Positions 1 to 12,078 of a DNA stretch of 64,000 nucleotides are shown one piece after another. The notes under the pieces are model-generated. The model saw only the letters and a program-made list of their open reading frames with translations. It had not been told where the DNA came from and made no database searches. The stretch is from Athripsodes cinereus (Eukaryota > Arthropoda > Insecta > Trichoptera > Leptoceridae). The DNA lies in the NCBI GenBank assembly GCA_947579605.1, contig OX388324.1, positions 20,157,746 through 20,221,745 on the forward strand. Reading direction: 5' to 3'. The position numbers and the translations under genes were made by a program. How positions within the stretch are numbered: the stretch's first letter is position 1; every line of letters starts with the position of its first letter.

Positions 1-3000
1 AGTTTACCTTAACGGAATAATTCACTAATCGGACTCAGTTCTCAAATAAACAAGGCATAGGTTACTTCAATATTTCACGATGGTAATAAGCCGCAAAAGT
101 CACATTATTACATTTCAAGAAAATTAATTACTTCACAAAGATAACACATTCCGAACACAAAGGGTTAATATTCAACAAAAAAAATCTAGATCGTTACATG
201 GTTACTTCTTTATTTCAAAAAAAAATTTACAAAACATCATTCTACTATTTACGTTAATGTCAAAATTTTCAACGATGGTCATCAAAGGGTTAACTGTTTC
301 TTAACTAAATTCAAAAATTCAGTTACAGTTCACACTTGACATTAAAAAAAAATTCAATTACTATTTACAAAGGGTTAACAAATTCGGTCATGTTTCACTA
401 AGGGTTAAGTGTATTTATTTTTCAAATTTCGTGAACGGTCGTGAAGGTTTAACATTATTTGTTTCGATTTATTTTTAACTTTAATTTTCTCAAAACAAAA
501 ATATTTATTTAATATTATTCATCATTATTATTATTTCATTATTATTTCGTCACATCACTACGTACGCACATATAAATTCTTATCAAAATTCTACTACGCA
601 TATATTTTACACAACAATGTTTATTTAATATTATTTCTCCAAGAGTTCAATAAAGATATTTATTCCAAATACAACATTTTACTGTTTCAAAAAATTTTAA
701 TTCAATTTAATATTTAACATCGATTTTTACTCTTAGTTCGAAAATGAATTTACTATTAAAATAACATTACAACAAAATTCTGTTTACCGGCAAAACAAAT
801 TTACTTGTACAAAATGGTTTACTATACACAAACAGCATGGGTACATATTATTTCGTTTCATTCAAATAATATTATTTTCAACTATACATTTTACTAGTAT
901 TTTGGACTTCCCGATTTGTGTGTTCATTTAATATTACAATGTCGAGGTAAGTTTGCGCGCTGTCTCTCTTTCTCATGCGACGTATAGGTACATACATACT
1001 ATGCTGTGTTTTATTTCTCAATAACGGACTTCTCCCTACGAACGGAATAGTTTACACTATTTTAAAAACTGACTGCACCCAATTGTGTTCTGCATACGCG
1101 CTCTCGATGGTACATACTACACGTTGTATAGGTAGGTATGTATACTGCGGTATAATAATATTATCGTTCTAATATTATATCTATTCTTACGGCGTTCGCA
1201 CACGCGACGTATAGATACACACTATATTTTCATTATGTTATGTAGGTCGGTTTTCGATGTCTTGTTTACTGCTTAATACGAGACATTTACAACAGAATAT
1301 TTTCACCATACAATTCTCTCTATACGGCATCGGTTTTTTACTCCACATTATAACAATACTCGCGACAAACGTTTGCGCTATACACCAATACATTTATTTT
1401 TTAAATACGGACATTTAAATTATTTACTTTACGATTCCTGTTTCATTTTTTAAAATTGTTTTCATATACATACACACACCAAATTATTACATTTTCAATT
1501 AATATCAATACACATTATTACACATTAAAGATAAGAACTCTGAACCTTACAATTATACACCCTCACCACACAATACATTTAAAATTCCGGGCCAACAATT
1601 ATACGAATTGTTAAATCACGGACATAGCCCACAAATTGATACGATATCGTCCCACTAGGACGATCGCATCTTATCATAATACAAAATTATCAAAAGAGAA
1701 ATTATCAAATATTATATAAGAAATACATTTACATGAATTGTACATAAGAAAAGTATATAAATTGGCTCGTAACCCCCAGCTTCGCTACATACATTTTGCA
1801 ATGTACGTAAGCGAAACACATAGAAAATTAATTATATTATATAGAGAAAGTTACAATTATATTTGCAAGTAAAACAGATTAATATTTTGGCTCAAGTTCA
1901 TGTCTAGGGATGATTCTACTTGGTCTGTACAAGAGGAATGCATTGTGTGTGGGTGACAGGTACATACTTCAATTATACATATTATACTTACGTAAAGTTC
2001 AGAGAATTCTTTATCCTTCGGTTTCATCATTTTCTTATGGTCATCATATCATTATAGAATACATAGGTAATTTAAGCAATGTTTCTTCTGTTTGCATACT
2101 CTATATTGCAAAGATTCTACTTATATCCTGTCTTGAGTAGAATTATAGATATATATCTCCAAGTAAACAATAAAAAATTATATCAAGTGGAACAAAGATT
2201 ATCATAAGTACATCAGACCTTTCCAAGAAAGTGGATATATTATTTCCATCAGTGGAGCCATCCCTTTAACTCTTTGTTGCTTTCATAGTAAAATAATAGG
2301 GTCTTTCATCCATTGGTTGATCAAGGAATTGAACCTTTGTGACATAACTTCTCCAAGTATAACTAGGTTATTGGAAGATTATATACAAGGAGGCGGAGAG
2401 ATGTACTTTAGTATTATTAAGAGTATTGAATCTACTGGTGGGTATACAAAATGAATTTCAACAGAAAGATATCGGATGGAAGTGATTTACATTTATTGTG
2501 TAAACATATATTACATAACAAGACAGTTATTTTCAAAGTAAATTTGTAGGGAGACATAATAACATACAATATGCAAAGTTATGAAAGTTATACCATATTC
2601 GGACAGAGACAATAAAACAAACAATGGTAATTATCAAATAAACCAACCCTGGTATTATCAATATAAATCAATACCTGGTTTATCATATGATCTATAAACA
2701 TTAAGTGGAATCATTCATTCTTCATTCAAACTCAAAATCTGATATTATTACACCAAGGAAATTAATATATAGGTCAGTTCAATGATAATAGGAACTAAGT
2801 TATGGAAAAATTATCATCACCAACAATATTCAATAGTAATATAGTCACTTACAGGTGGACAAGCGAACAGTCGTTGAATAACACAAAGACGTGCATGTTA
2901 CTGATGACGTATTTTGTACACATTGACGGTAGAAGGCAGGTTCGTGAAAGAAACATACTCTGAGGTATCTATGGCGGTCGCTGGCCATTCCAAAGACGTA

Positions 3001-4048
3001 CAGGGGTGCGTAGGTGGTGTCAGAATCTGATAGATTCTGTTCTCAGGACGGAAGAGGTCACTACTTCTCGAGAGGCTTGAGAAACCTTATATGTTTCCAC
3101 TCCATCCTCTGTGTAAAAGGTAGAAGGCGTCACTATTTCAATAGTCCTTTCAAATTCACATTGGAATGAGAGTTACATCGGTAAATCACCGATAAGCAAT
3201 GCGCAGGCTACCCGAGATGAAGCGGTACACGTTGCAGACTTATGAACACATTCATAATGTTAAATTTACATCACTGAGCAAGTATAAAGAATTGTTTAAG
3301 TGGTTTGTATGATTCCTAACATGGAATAGTTGTTCAGAAACAATGGATTATCTTATTTCACACGGTTATGAATATTGGCGGGAACACAACGAAACCACAC
3401 CCTAACGGACATATATTATTTACTCAAAACTTTCCAAATGTTATCCTAATATCACTTCAATAACCTAATATATATAACTCAAAGGTAACACAAGCCTGTT
3501 CATAACATTATTCAATTTATTAATTACTATTAATTATTAATCGTTACTATTGTTCCTTGATATTGGCGGTAAGATTGGTCGCGCACGTAAAACTAACACA
3601 GACTTGTAAAGTACATTATTAACGACACACAATAAGGATAGTTTTACATACAATAGAGGGCAACACACTTGTTTATCACATTACGAAGTTAAGTACTATT
3701 ACATAATTATTGTTATTATTATTATTGTGTCGGAGTTACGCACATCGCTGTTCGCGACTAAGGCGGGAAGGGACAAACCCTTCTTTCGTCCAACCTATGC
3801 CATGGTTTGCAGGTAACTGAATTTGCTTGCAAGCGACGCGAGGAGGAACAGGCACGTTTAACGGTTATTCTTCAAGGGCTTGAGAATCATACGATGTGGT
3901 GCCGTGTGCAGATCGAAGCATCAGCCAGTCACGTGTTCCTTGTAACGTACAATTATTATTATTATTACGGAAGACTCACAGACAACAAATGACTGTAGGA
4001 ACATTAGCCAGTATGAACTTTTCCGCAGCGATTATTTAATGCGTAGCA
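1..4048 (-). mobile_element. Inverted, partial copy of the large LTR-like repeat (copy C)
   Basis: Read on the minus strand, this stretch starts at 4048 with TGCTACGCATTAAATAATCG, the same start as the repeats at 45326 and 51208, and runs off the window at position 1. Position 1 corresponds to about 49415 of the plus-strand copy. By eye the match is clear over the outer ~330 bases (3715-4048) and again over 1 to ~2060, with scattered substitutions. The middle (about 2060-3700) is only patchily alignable although its length is similar. No sustained coding frame is visible. The short ORFs inside do not resemble retrotransposon proteins. The copy is older than the pair at 45326-53679 because it differs from both at many positions. 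Identity as an LTR-type element is inferred from that pair. Confidence 0.75.
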
Positions 4049-4050
4049 TA

Positions 4051-4441
4051 TTCTACGAAGATATAAGTAAAGTCATGAAATCTGTTAAGCGGGATTAGAT
4101 GACAATAGTGATGGGGGACTTTAATGCTAAAATTGGAAAAGGTCAACAAGACACAATAGTTGGGAATTTTGGGTTGGGTGTAAGAAATAATCGCGGTGAT
4201 AGGCTTGTCCAGTTCTGTGATGAATACAATTTCTGTGTAACTAACACTTGGTTTCAACAACCTGTAAGACGACTTTATACCTGGAAGTCTCCACAAGATG
4301 GACACAACAATGCTATTGTAAAAAAACCAAATAGACTTTATTCTAGTAAACACCCGATTCCGGAATGCAGTTAAAAATGTAAAAACTTATCCGGGAGCCG
4401 ACATAGAATCAGATCACAACCCAGTTGTTGCACAAATCAGA
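4051..4441 (+). pseudogene. Endonuclease domain remnant of the RTE-like LINE (stop plus frameshift)
   Basis: This is the C-terminal half of an exonuclease/endonuclease/phosphatase-fold domain that would nick target DNA for target-primed reverse transcription. Frame 1 reads FYEDISKVMKSVKRD, then a TAG at 4096, then MTIVMGDFNAKIG and on to YTWKSPQDG. At an A-run near 4321-4326 the reading frame shifts to frame 2, which then reads IDFILVN, RFRNAV and SDHNPVVAQIRL without a stop and flows directly into the RT ORF. GDFNAK and SDHNP are the conserved metal/catalytic motifs of this family. One in-frame stop and one single-base indel therefore inactivate the endonuclease. The N-terminal half is absent. 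Confidence 0.85.
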
Positions 4442-6541
4442 TTGAAACTCAAAAAACCTATTATTGGGAAAACACCAAAAAGGATTGACGTCGGAAAATT
4501 GAAAGATAATGATATAAGAATGGAATTTTCTAGAACTCTCAACGTTAATATAGGGAATGTGGATTTTAATAATTCTAATATAGATGATACATGGGTGGCA
4601 CTGAGGAATACTATAGTGAATACATCAGTTAACGAGTTGGGCTATGTAAAACCAGATAAACGACAAGAGTGGATGACTGATCATATATTGGAGATGATGA
4701 GATTGCGAGCGGAAAGTAAACATGATCGTGCAAAATATCGTGACCTACAGAGGCTAATTAAGTCAGAAATAAAGAAAGCAAAAGAACAATGGTTGATTGG
4801 TAAATGTGTGGAAATAGAACAACTTGAACACAGGCACGACAGCTTCAACTTGCATAAACAAATTAAAGAAATGGCCGGAATTACAAAACGCACTATCACG
4901 GCAAAACTTGTAGATGAACATAATAATCTGATTATTGACAAGGAAGATCAAACTAAAGTATGGAAATCATATATGGAAAAACTATTTCAGGACAATAGAT
5001 GTGGAAACCATACGAGTAGACATGAAAATAGTGGACCAAGTATAATAAGAGAGGAGTTAGAAAAAGCTATTTCTCAAATAAAAGATGGTAAAGCTACTGG
5101 CCCAGATTTAATTCAGGGTGTAATCCTGAAACATCTTGACTCAAACGGTATTGATCTTCTGCTCAGATTGTTTAACAACATATTATACGATACGGGACAC
5201 ATACCAGCAGAATGGTTGAAATCAGAGTTCATCACACTGCCAAAGAAAACAAACGCCAAGTCATGCAATGACTACAGACTCATAAGTCTAATGAGTCATG
5301 CACTTAAAATATTTCTGCGAATTTTGCACAATAGGCTTTGGAGGAAGATTGATGCGCATATTGGTGAGACACAGTTTGGATTTCGAAATGGATTTGGTAC
5401 AAGAGAGGCTCTATTCTCCATTCAAATGTTGACCCAAAAATGCCTTGATCAACAGAGAGACATCTACATGTGCTTTATCGATTATGAAAAAGCGTTCGAT
5501 AATGTAAGACATGACAAACTTATAGAATTGCTGTACAGCATTGGGCTGGATGGAAAAGATGTTAGAATTATTACAAACCTCTATTGGAATCAAACTGCAC
5601 ATATCAGAATTAATGATCTCACCACTGAAAATATCAAAATCCTGAAGGGTGTTAGACAGGGGTGCATACTTTCACCAATGCTTTTCAACCTGTACTCGGA
5701 ATTCATATTCAGAGAAACCTTAGAAGATGTTGACATAGGGATAAAGATAAACGGCAAAGTAATAAACAACATAAGATATGCTGATGACACTGTCATTATT
5801 GCCGATACTGCTGAACATCTTCAGCAACTTGTCAATATGGTCAATAATTCTGGAAAAAACTTTGGGTTGAAAATGAATGCACTCAAAACTAAAACCATGG
5901 TAGTCAGCAAACGGAGTGGCATCAACGCCAACCTTTATATTGACGGTGGCGCAATAGAACAGGTGTCTCGTTTTAAATATTTGGGCAGCTGGCTGAATGA
6001 TGAGTGGAACCCAGATTCTGAAATAAAAGCCAGAATTGAGATGGCGAGATCAACCTTCTACAAAATGCAGAAACTCTTGTGCAACCGAGACCTGAAGTTG
6101 AGCACAAGATGGAGAGCTGTAAAAGCATATGTATTTCCCGTGCTGTTGTATGGAGTGGAAGGGTGGACTCTCAAAATCTCCATGATAAATAAAATTGAGG
6201 CATTTGAAATGTGGTTGTACAGAAGAATGCTGCGTATCTCATGGACTGATCGAGTGTCCAACGAAACAGTTCTAAATATAATGCAAAAAGATAGAGAGCT
6301 AATGACCACTGTTAAAAGACGAAAGGCCGCATACTTTGGCCACATATTCCGTGGAGAAAAATATGCCCTTCTGCAGCTTATAGTAGAGGGTAAGATAGAG
6401 GGCAGACGGGGTTTGGGGCGCAAAAGAGCATCATGGCTCAAGAATCTTCGGCAGTGGTTTGGAATACCGGATGCAGCAACCCTCATCAGACTAACCCAGG
6501 ATCGTGAAGAGTATCAAGAGATGGTCGCCAACCTCCGATAG
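4442..6541 (+). CDS. LINE reverse transcriptase (RTE-like), 699 codons open
   Basis: RNA-directed DNA polymerase of a non-LTR retrotransposon. The first ATG at 4442 is only an internal methionine, because the same frame is open upstream to about 4318 and encodes the endonuclease end. The linker is roughly residues 1-200. The RT domain is about 200-520, with GKATGPD near 216-222, the catalytic FIDYEKAFD (Asp about 347), VRQGC at 404-408 and the YADD active site at 446-449. The FKYLG motif is near 511. The C-terminal region (about 530-699) carries the LLYGVEGW, RRMLRISW, YFGHIFRG and GRRGLGRKRASWLKNLR motifs shared by the LINE tails elsewhere in this window. No stop interrupts the 2.1 kb, so the element is relatively young, but the upstream endonuclease is broken, so it is unlikely to be autonomous. 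Confidence 0.92.
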   Translation: MKLKKPIIGKTPKRIDVGKLKDNDIRMEFSRTLNVNIGNVDFNNSNIDDTWVALRNTIVNTSVNELGYVKPDKRQEWMTDHILEMMRLRAESKHDRAKYRDLQRLIKSEIKKAKEQWLIGKCVEIEQLEHRHDSFNLHKQIKEMAGITKRTITAKLVDEHNNLIIDKEDQTKVWKSYMEKLFQDNRCGNHTSRHENSGPSIIREELEKAISQIKDGKATGPDLIQGVILKHLDSNGIDLLLRLFNNILYDTGHIPAEWLKSEFITLPKKTNAKSCNDYRLISLMSHALKIFLRILHNRLWRKIDAHIGETQFGFRNGFGTREALFSIQMLTQKCLDQQRDIYMCFIDYEKAFDNVRHDKLIELLYSIGLDGKDVRIITNLYWNQTAHIRINDLTTENIKILKGVRQGCILSPMLFNLYSEFIFRETLEDVDIGIKINGKVINNIRYADDTVIIADTAEHLQQLVNMVNNSGKNFGLKMNALKTKTMVVSKRSGINANLYIDGGAIEQVSRFKYLGSWLNDEWNPDSEIKARIEMARSTFYKMQKLLCNRDLKLSTRWRAVKAYVFPVLLYGVEGWTLKISMINKIEAFEMWLYRRMLRISWTDRVSNETVLNIMQKDRELMTTVKRRKAAYFGHIFRGEKYALLQLIVEGKIEGRRGLGRKRASWLKNLRQWFGIPDAATLIRLTQDREEYQEMVANLR

Positions 6542-6572
6542 GAGCGGCACAAGAAGAAGAAGAAGAATTGGT

Positions 6573-8745
6573 TTACAAATACTTTTTTTACACTTGTGAA
6601 GTGAATAAAGGAAATGTAAAAAAAAAAAAAATGTATCCCGAACTTTTTATGTTTTTAAATAAAGAAATATGTGAAATTTTATGAAAATGTATAAATTTGT
6701 TGAAAGTATCAAAACACCCTAATAAATATTTCTTTTGAATTTGATTTAAAATTATTGACTTAAATAAGTACCTCATATTTCTGAAAATAGTAACTTTCTC
6801 ACTTTTCTTAAAATCTCAGGTAAGTATCAAAGAGTTCCTAAGCCTCCCCTTAAGCCACGGTTTATCTTTCTGTGAAGCAAATAAGGCAAGGAGAGGAACA
6901 AAAACAATGAAGAAAGGGATGAATTCGTGCGAAAATAACAACAATAAATAAGTTTATATCATGAGGGAGAAGATACCACTTGTTAAACTTGAAATACCAG
7001 TTATTTAAAAACTGAAAGAAAACGATCTATTGTAAATTTTCATTATGCACTTACATACTTTTATCGTTAATACATTTAATTTGTGAGACTTATAGTTATT
7101 TAATTGAGATAAATCCTTGGAAAAACTTTGAAAGATATAAAAAAATTAAGAAAATTATTAGTGAATGCGAGCAAGTGAATAGAATGCGAATTAGATATTA
7201 TTCAATTCGAATGGTTTGTACACGTGGAGCGAAAGGATTACAAAAGAACGACAAAGAACATTTAAGTATGTTTTAAAGGAAGGGGTGAACAAGACTTGAC
7301 CACGTGAATTAATTTCTCAAAACCGATCAACTGCGTTTTTAATAAGAGTAAACGGAATGCCTCATGGAGATTTATAATATATTTAAATAATATTGCTCAA
7401 CGGACACCCTGTTTTTTTACATTTCTCAAGGTTCGCTCACCAACGAAAAAAATCCAAAAAAAAAAACGAAAATACGTGAAACATTACATAATTATATAGA
7501 TATAGTCTTTATTTGCTAGTAGCATTTCCTTGATATTTTAATTGAAAAACAAAACCGTACTTGAAAGTGTCTTTCATATTTTCAAGGTTTTCCCTTTTTC
7601 AATTTGTTTGTATACACTTACCTTCAAACAAGTTGCAGAGTCAAAATAAGAAAAGGGCTGTTACATAATTGAATCAAATTGGCCTTAAAAGAGAACCTCT
7701 TGGGGAAAAGTGTTCGTCCTTTCAAACTTTTTATTCGGTTATTTTTTCCTACACTTGTTCTCAGTACGATCGTTATAAATGAAAATCATTTTTAATACAT
7801 AAATAGGTATATTACTTAATTTAGGGATAATTGAATGAAATCGCAATCTAGCTTTAAACTCACCCTCTGTGGTTCAGTTTAATTATGAATTAATAACCCT
7901 TTTCTTAATATAAACTTAAGATAAAAGGTACCTTTAAATATATATTTTCCACTTTTTAGATCAATAGGTAGTACATTGACATTACTTGATAACGTGATTT
8001 GTTCAATCAATCAAATTTTAGCAACAAAAAGAATGGATGATTACACAACATATTGAAACTAATGAGGCGAGAATGAAATAGAAATAAAAACCAACAGAGA
8101 GCTTTCTGCACAGAAAGTCACAAATAAGAATGATTAATAAAAAAAAGCTTGACAGTAAAAAAAGCTTCCGGCGAAATGTAAAGATGAAAGAAAAATGTCG
8201 AAGAAGAAGTAAAAAAAAGCTAGGATCAACTGTGCCGCATTTCTTTTTACTTTAGTTCATTCTCTTTTTTTCTCTTCTTTCAAAGAATTAAGCTCAGTTA
8301 AACAAGTGGAAGTTTAAATATTTTCATCGTTTATAGATACCTAGTATTATTATTATTATTATTAAAATATATCTCTTGAACTGAAAACTATTCTGAAAAG
8401 GTTTCAAAAACTTTGACCCGTTACTTTTACTATTACAATATAAAGCTTTTTCATGTTACAGATATTGAAATCTCCCATCGATATCTGATTAATCGAAGAT
8501 CACATACAAATCTACTGAGATATTTCCCAAAAATCTCTATCATTAAGTTTGACTTTGATACTCAATAATATATCATTACATTGTTTTTGAACTTTTAACA
8601 CAATCGGGTTTTGGATACTGTATTTACTTACTACGAAAACGTGTAGGTAATGAAAGATTTGGTTTGTAAAAGATGTAGATTCTCTAAATAGTTGCAATGG
8701 ATAAAAGGCATCTTTGAATAAAGTATCAAGGTACATTGGCCCCAA
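6573..8745. other. No gene seen; AT-rich spacer
   Basis: About 2.2 kb of AT-rich DNA with many in-frame stops and no recognisable domain, RNA or repeat apart from an (ATT)n microsatellite at 8344-8367. Nothing further can be supported. Confidence 0.6.
8344..8367. repeat. (ATT)n microsatellite
   Basis: A short run of about seven ATT units in AT-rich spacer. Confidence 0.9.
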
Positions 8746-8968
8746 ACATATCCCAAAAAAGGGTAGCCAGTAGACTAGCTGCATGTTATAAATAAACAAG
8801 CTCACCTCTCCATGTAAAAAAAGAGCTTCAGGAGAGGTGGCAAATCTCATTGTCGAATTTTAGATGTAAAATGTCTTGACTTTTTCTAAAATCTGCGTGT
8901 TTTTTACAGGATCCTCGAAAATTAACGGAAAAGAGTGGGATACCGATTGTTTGTCGGGTGCTCCACGG
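8746..8968 (-). mobile_element. SINE-B family copy (diverged)
   Basis: On the minus strand this reads from CCGTGGAGCACCCG-like (8968) through the 'gagtgt..cctgtaaaa' and 'tttgccaccc' words to 'tggctaccc..tttgggata' (8746). These are the order and spacing of the better preserved copy at 27413-27667. It lacks the (TAG)n tail and has many substitutions, so it is an old copy. The family has no recognisable product. 'SINE-B' is a label used only for this window. Confidence 0.75.
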
Positions 8969-9824
8969 AACAAAAACAGGCGGATAAAAAACAAATAGTT
9001 TATTATATAATACCATTTTTTAATAAGTAGCAAAATGAAGAAATTACTTACGCTTATTATGACAACATAGTTGTTAATATTTAATGTGTCAAAAAAGTGT
9101 TCATTTTTTAATGTTAATTTAAACATGACCACGTAGAAAATTTTAAACAATGTGAAGTTCTGAAATTATTTTCAAAAATGTGAAAAGTTCTTGAGTACTT
9201 TATACTGTTCATAAAAGTAAGTAATGGACTCAATGCTGTACCTACATACTACTACCATGATCGAAATTTTATCTTTCGATTTATCAAAAATTAATTTACC
9301 GAAAGAATTATATGGTCGGGTTGATTGTTTAACTTTTAAACATAAAGTTATTTAGTACTATCGACTACTACTACTACTAGCACCCTCTCCTCTATTCATT
9401 ATTATATTGAACATTTCAGGCATAATGAAAGTTCAACATTTTATGAAAAATACCTATTAATAAGTTTGAATAAATACAAACCTTTTAATTTATAATATTA
9501 CCTCTTAAAAATTTTGATACTGAAAGAAAAACATTTTTAAAGAAAACCACCTTCTCATATGAGTGACTTTCTTAAATTTATTTTATTTGTTTTTGGAATT
9601 TTTGTTTAACAATTGTTAAGATTTATTATTACCTATTTATTTTCTTTTATTTGAGTACTTTTTATATATAAATTTTGTGAATTTACAATAAAAATACAAT
9701 TTTTATCGTCTTTGTCACAAGAAGAATAAATAGGTTAATACTATTTATTATACATTTAAAATAAACAAAAAAAAATATTTTTTGAGTATTATGGTGTAAA
9801 CGTATACGAAATTAGAAGAATCGC
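8969..9824. other. No gene seen; AT-rich spacer
   Basis: AT-rich sequence with a short CTA/ACT run near 9364-9380. No coding frame resembles a known protein and no family repeat could be recognised. Confidence 0.55.
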
Positions 9825-9905
9825 TGGTGATTGGTTGCAGGAAACTCAGGACAGTGATGCCTGAATACATATGGGGGAGGCTTATGTTCAGCAGTGGACA
9901 GGAAA
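9825..9905 (+). pseudogene. LINE (RTE-type) 3'-end relic
   Basis: The words GGGGAGGCTTATGTTCAGCA and GTGGAC match the C-terminal 'GEAYVQQWT'-type coding end known from RTE-like LINEs of insects. The frame reads MGEAYVQQWTG after a stop. It is a short relic only. A second similar end lies 80 bases downstream. Confidence 0.55.
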
Positions 9906-9974
9906 AGCTGCATAACTTAAATTTGATAATGTGTAAAACAGATGATCATTTCAAAGGATCATGATGTTTGGTAA

Positions 9975-10020
9975 ATCTTCGATGAGGCCTATATCCAGCA
10001 GTGGAGAGATGGCTGACTAG
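9975..10020 (+). pseudogene. Second LINE (RTE-type) 3'-end relic
   Basis: GATGAGGCCTATATCCAGCA followed by GTGGAGAGATGGCTGA resembles the same LINE terminus as at 9825-9905, so two tails lie head to tail. No RT domain is left. Confidence 0.5.
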
Positions 10021-10135
10021 TGAGTTTGTAAGGTGTTAGACAAACAGATTTTAGATCAAGAATAGAATATTTAAATTTGCATTTTTATTTTTTTCGTGGA
10101 GAACAAAAGTCTTTTCCGTATGTTTTTGATTCTCT

Positions 10136-10198
10136 TGGCAGGTGTTTTTAAAACGAGCACATTAATTTCAGTGATGAGGTTTGCCACCCATCCAAAAA
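10136..10198 (+). mobile_element. SINE-B fragment
   Basis: Contains 'ggcaggtgttttt' and 'agtgatgaggtttgccaccc', the central words of the SINE-B family in the correct order. Both ends are missing. Confidence 0.55.
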
Positions 10199-11435
10199 CA
10201 AAACTGATGGAATAAAATTAACCTCATGAATATTGTTGTTTATTAAGAAATTTGTTAAAACTAAAGAACATAATACTCAAAACATAATTATGTAAGATAA
10301 ATATATTTCTCAAAACAACATTATTTGTAAAATAAATATTTTTCAGAAATTTTAAGTTGTAGTATTTTCTTTCAGTTTCAGTAGCTTCTATTCGGCGCCA
10401 TCTTCAGGATATGAAACATTAATAATAAAAGCTTTGATAAATCGTTACTCTGAAGCTGAGCAAAGCTCAAATCGACGTTAAAATATTTGAGTCGATTCAT
10501 ACATGTGTACGTGTGTAAATATTCGTTCATGGATAATATTATATTTAAGGTAAAAAATGGAAAAATCAAACTCTCTTTTATACATGTACATTTATCTTAA
10601 TCTATTCAATGAAATGGGTAACCAATGGATGTATTATTTATCGATCGCGATTTAAATAATCGAGTAACGGAAGTGCATTTTAGAATAGTCAAAACTTTCA
10701 GGATGTATTCTTCCTTTCCACAAAGTTTTTGTTTTTGAAAAACTAAGGACATTCTTTTTTTCATTTCAATGTTCCTAGTTTCACATTCATTATTTAATAA
10801 TCAATGAAACAAGAAACTCAACCATGATGATGCCAATCTTCCGTTGGTGAAAGTGCTAGGCGTGTTTGCGGTGTAATTCGTATACGCGCTTATGAAACAA
10901 AAAACGATAATGATTTTATATTTTAATGTTTTCAAATCATTAATTATCAAATTGTTATTGTGAACATCTATGTTTAATTATTTTTTTTAAGTATTTTAAC
11001 GATTTTGTTGATTTACAAATTGATAAAAGTTCTCTATTTGTTAATTAGTTGTTTCATAGGATTTCGGCTGGGTACTGATATTTGTACTTTGTGATACTCA
11101 TAGTATGACAATACATTGTGCTGTTTTATTATTCTGTAATTTATAGTTGTTGAAAAGCTCAAATGCTGTATAAATATAAAAATAAAGTAGTTGACAAAAT
11201 AATGCTTTGTCACCAAATCGACAAAATGCAAAATTTTATCATTTTCATTCCATTGTTATCTCAAGAGGAGTGGAAACATACTTGATGACTTTCAATTTTC
11301 GTAACTATTTCAAATTTGCGTTTTTTATTAAAATGTTCTAACATAAAAATCAAACTTTTTACATACATTAAATGATTTCCAAACAATATAGGTACACTTA
11401 ACCAAGCCAACTTGGCTAGGTCATAATATGTTTCA
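10199..11435. other. No gene seen; AT-rich spacer
   Basis: AT-rich DNA with only short chance ORFs on either strand. No domain or repeat family recognised. Confidence 0.5.
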
Positions 11436-11648
11436 TATGCCAGCAAAAAGACTACAGTTTTGGGAGAGAGCAGAATGCTAGTGGACCACTCAAGGGGATA
11501 TCTGGCGGTAAATCTGCGTTTTGAAAATATGGGCTTAGAATGATCCGTGGTTTGAGAAGCAGCAATGGGCAGGGATCTCTGGAAGAAATACCTGGATGCA
11601 AAGAGTTCCCAACTCAAATAGGACAAGGAAAAGAAGAAATTTATATGT
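11436..11648 (+). pseudogene. LINE C-terminal relic, family F
   Basis: Alignable by eye, in opposite orientation, to 15183-15425: both carry 'ggacagggatctctgga' or 'gggcagggatctctgga', a 'taggacaa' word and an AAG-rich end. In the better copy the last codons read like a LINE C-terminus (DRDLWRRYLGAMGPRP). Here the frame is broken by stops and indels. Function as part of a dead non-LTR element is inferred. Confidence 0.55.
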
Positions 11649-11867
11649 ATGTGTGCATACCATGTCAATTATTGAAAAAAAAATATCAAGATACTGTCAT
11701 TGTCAATTTTGCTTGTTTATGTGAGGGGTGTAGAGGTCAAGCCATATCGATTCTCGTTGAAAGTTGGAAAACAACACTTTCTATTGGAACTTGAGTGTTT
11801 TTGTTTAAGATTTACGATTCTTGACTTAAATCGACTCTCATTTCATGGAATCCCCAACAATATATTG

Positions 11868-12078
11868 GCCTCACTCTTTTCCGTTAACTGAGGGTCCTAT
11901 TTAAATGAATCGTTAGAAAAAATAAAGACATCTTAATCTTAAATTCAGCGAAGAAGTTTGCCAGTTCTTGACTATCACATTTTTTTGTTGAGACGGAGAG
12001 GATAGTTTACAACACGCGCTTTTTCTGCTAGTAACCTCACTTTTGGGATACACCGTAGTAGTAGTAGTAATAGTAGAC
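11868..12078 (+). mobile_element. SINE-B copy, degraded, with (TAG)n tail
   Basis: Family words appear in order: 'actcttttccgt', 'aaataaagacatc', 'cttaaattcagcgaagaagtttgcc', 'gatagttt', 'ttttgggata', 'ccgtagtagtagtag'. The trinucleotide tail is GTA/TAG (about 12057-12077). It is heavily diverged with an internal deletion. Confidence 0.65.

Larger units (their letters stand above)
4049..6572 (+). mobile_element. RTE-like LINE, 5'-truncated, with long reverse transcriptase ORF
   Basis: This is a non-LTR retrotransposon of the apurinic-endonuclease/reverse-transcriptase type, probably RTE clade. The translation begins inside the endonuclease (residues FYEDISKVM) right at the border with the large repeat, continues through GDFNAKIG and SDHNPVV endonuclease motifs, then the RT. 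The 3' end is short, with the stop codon almost directly followed by an AAG-rich run (6551-6569), as expected for RTE-type elements, which have short 3' UTRs and simple-repeat tails. The 5' part of the endonuclease and any ORF1 are missing. Either the flanking repeat inserted into this LINE, or the LINE was truncated there. Confidence 0.9.
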
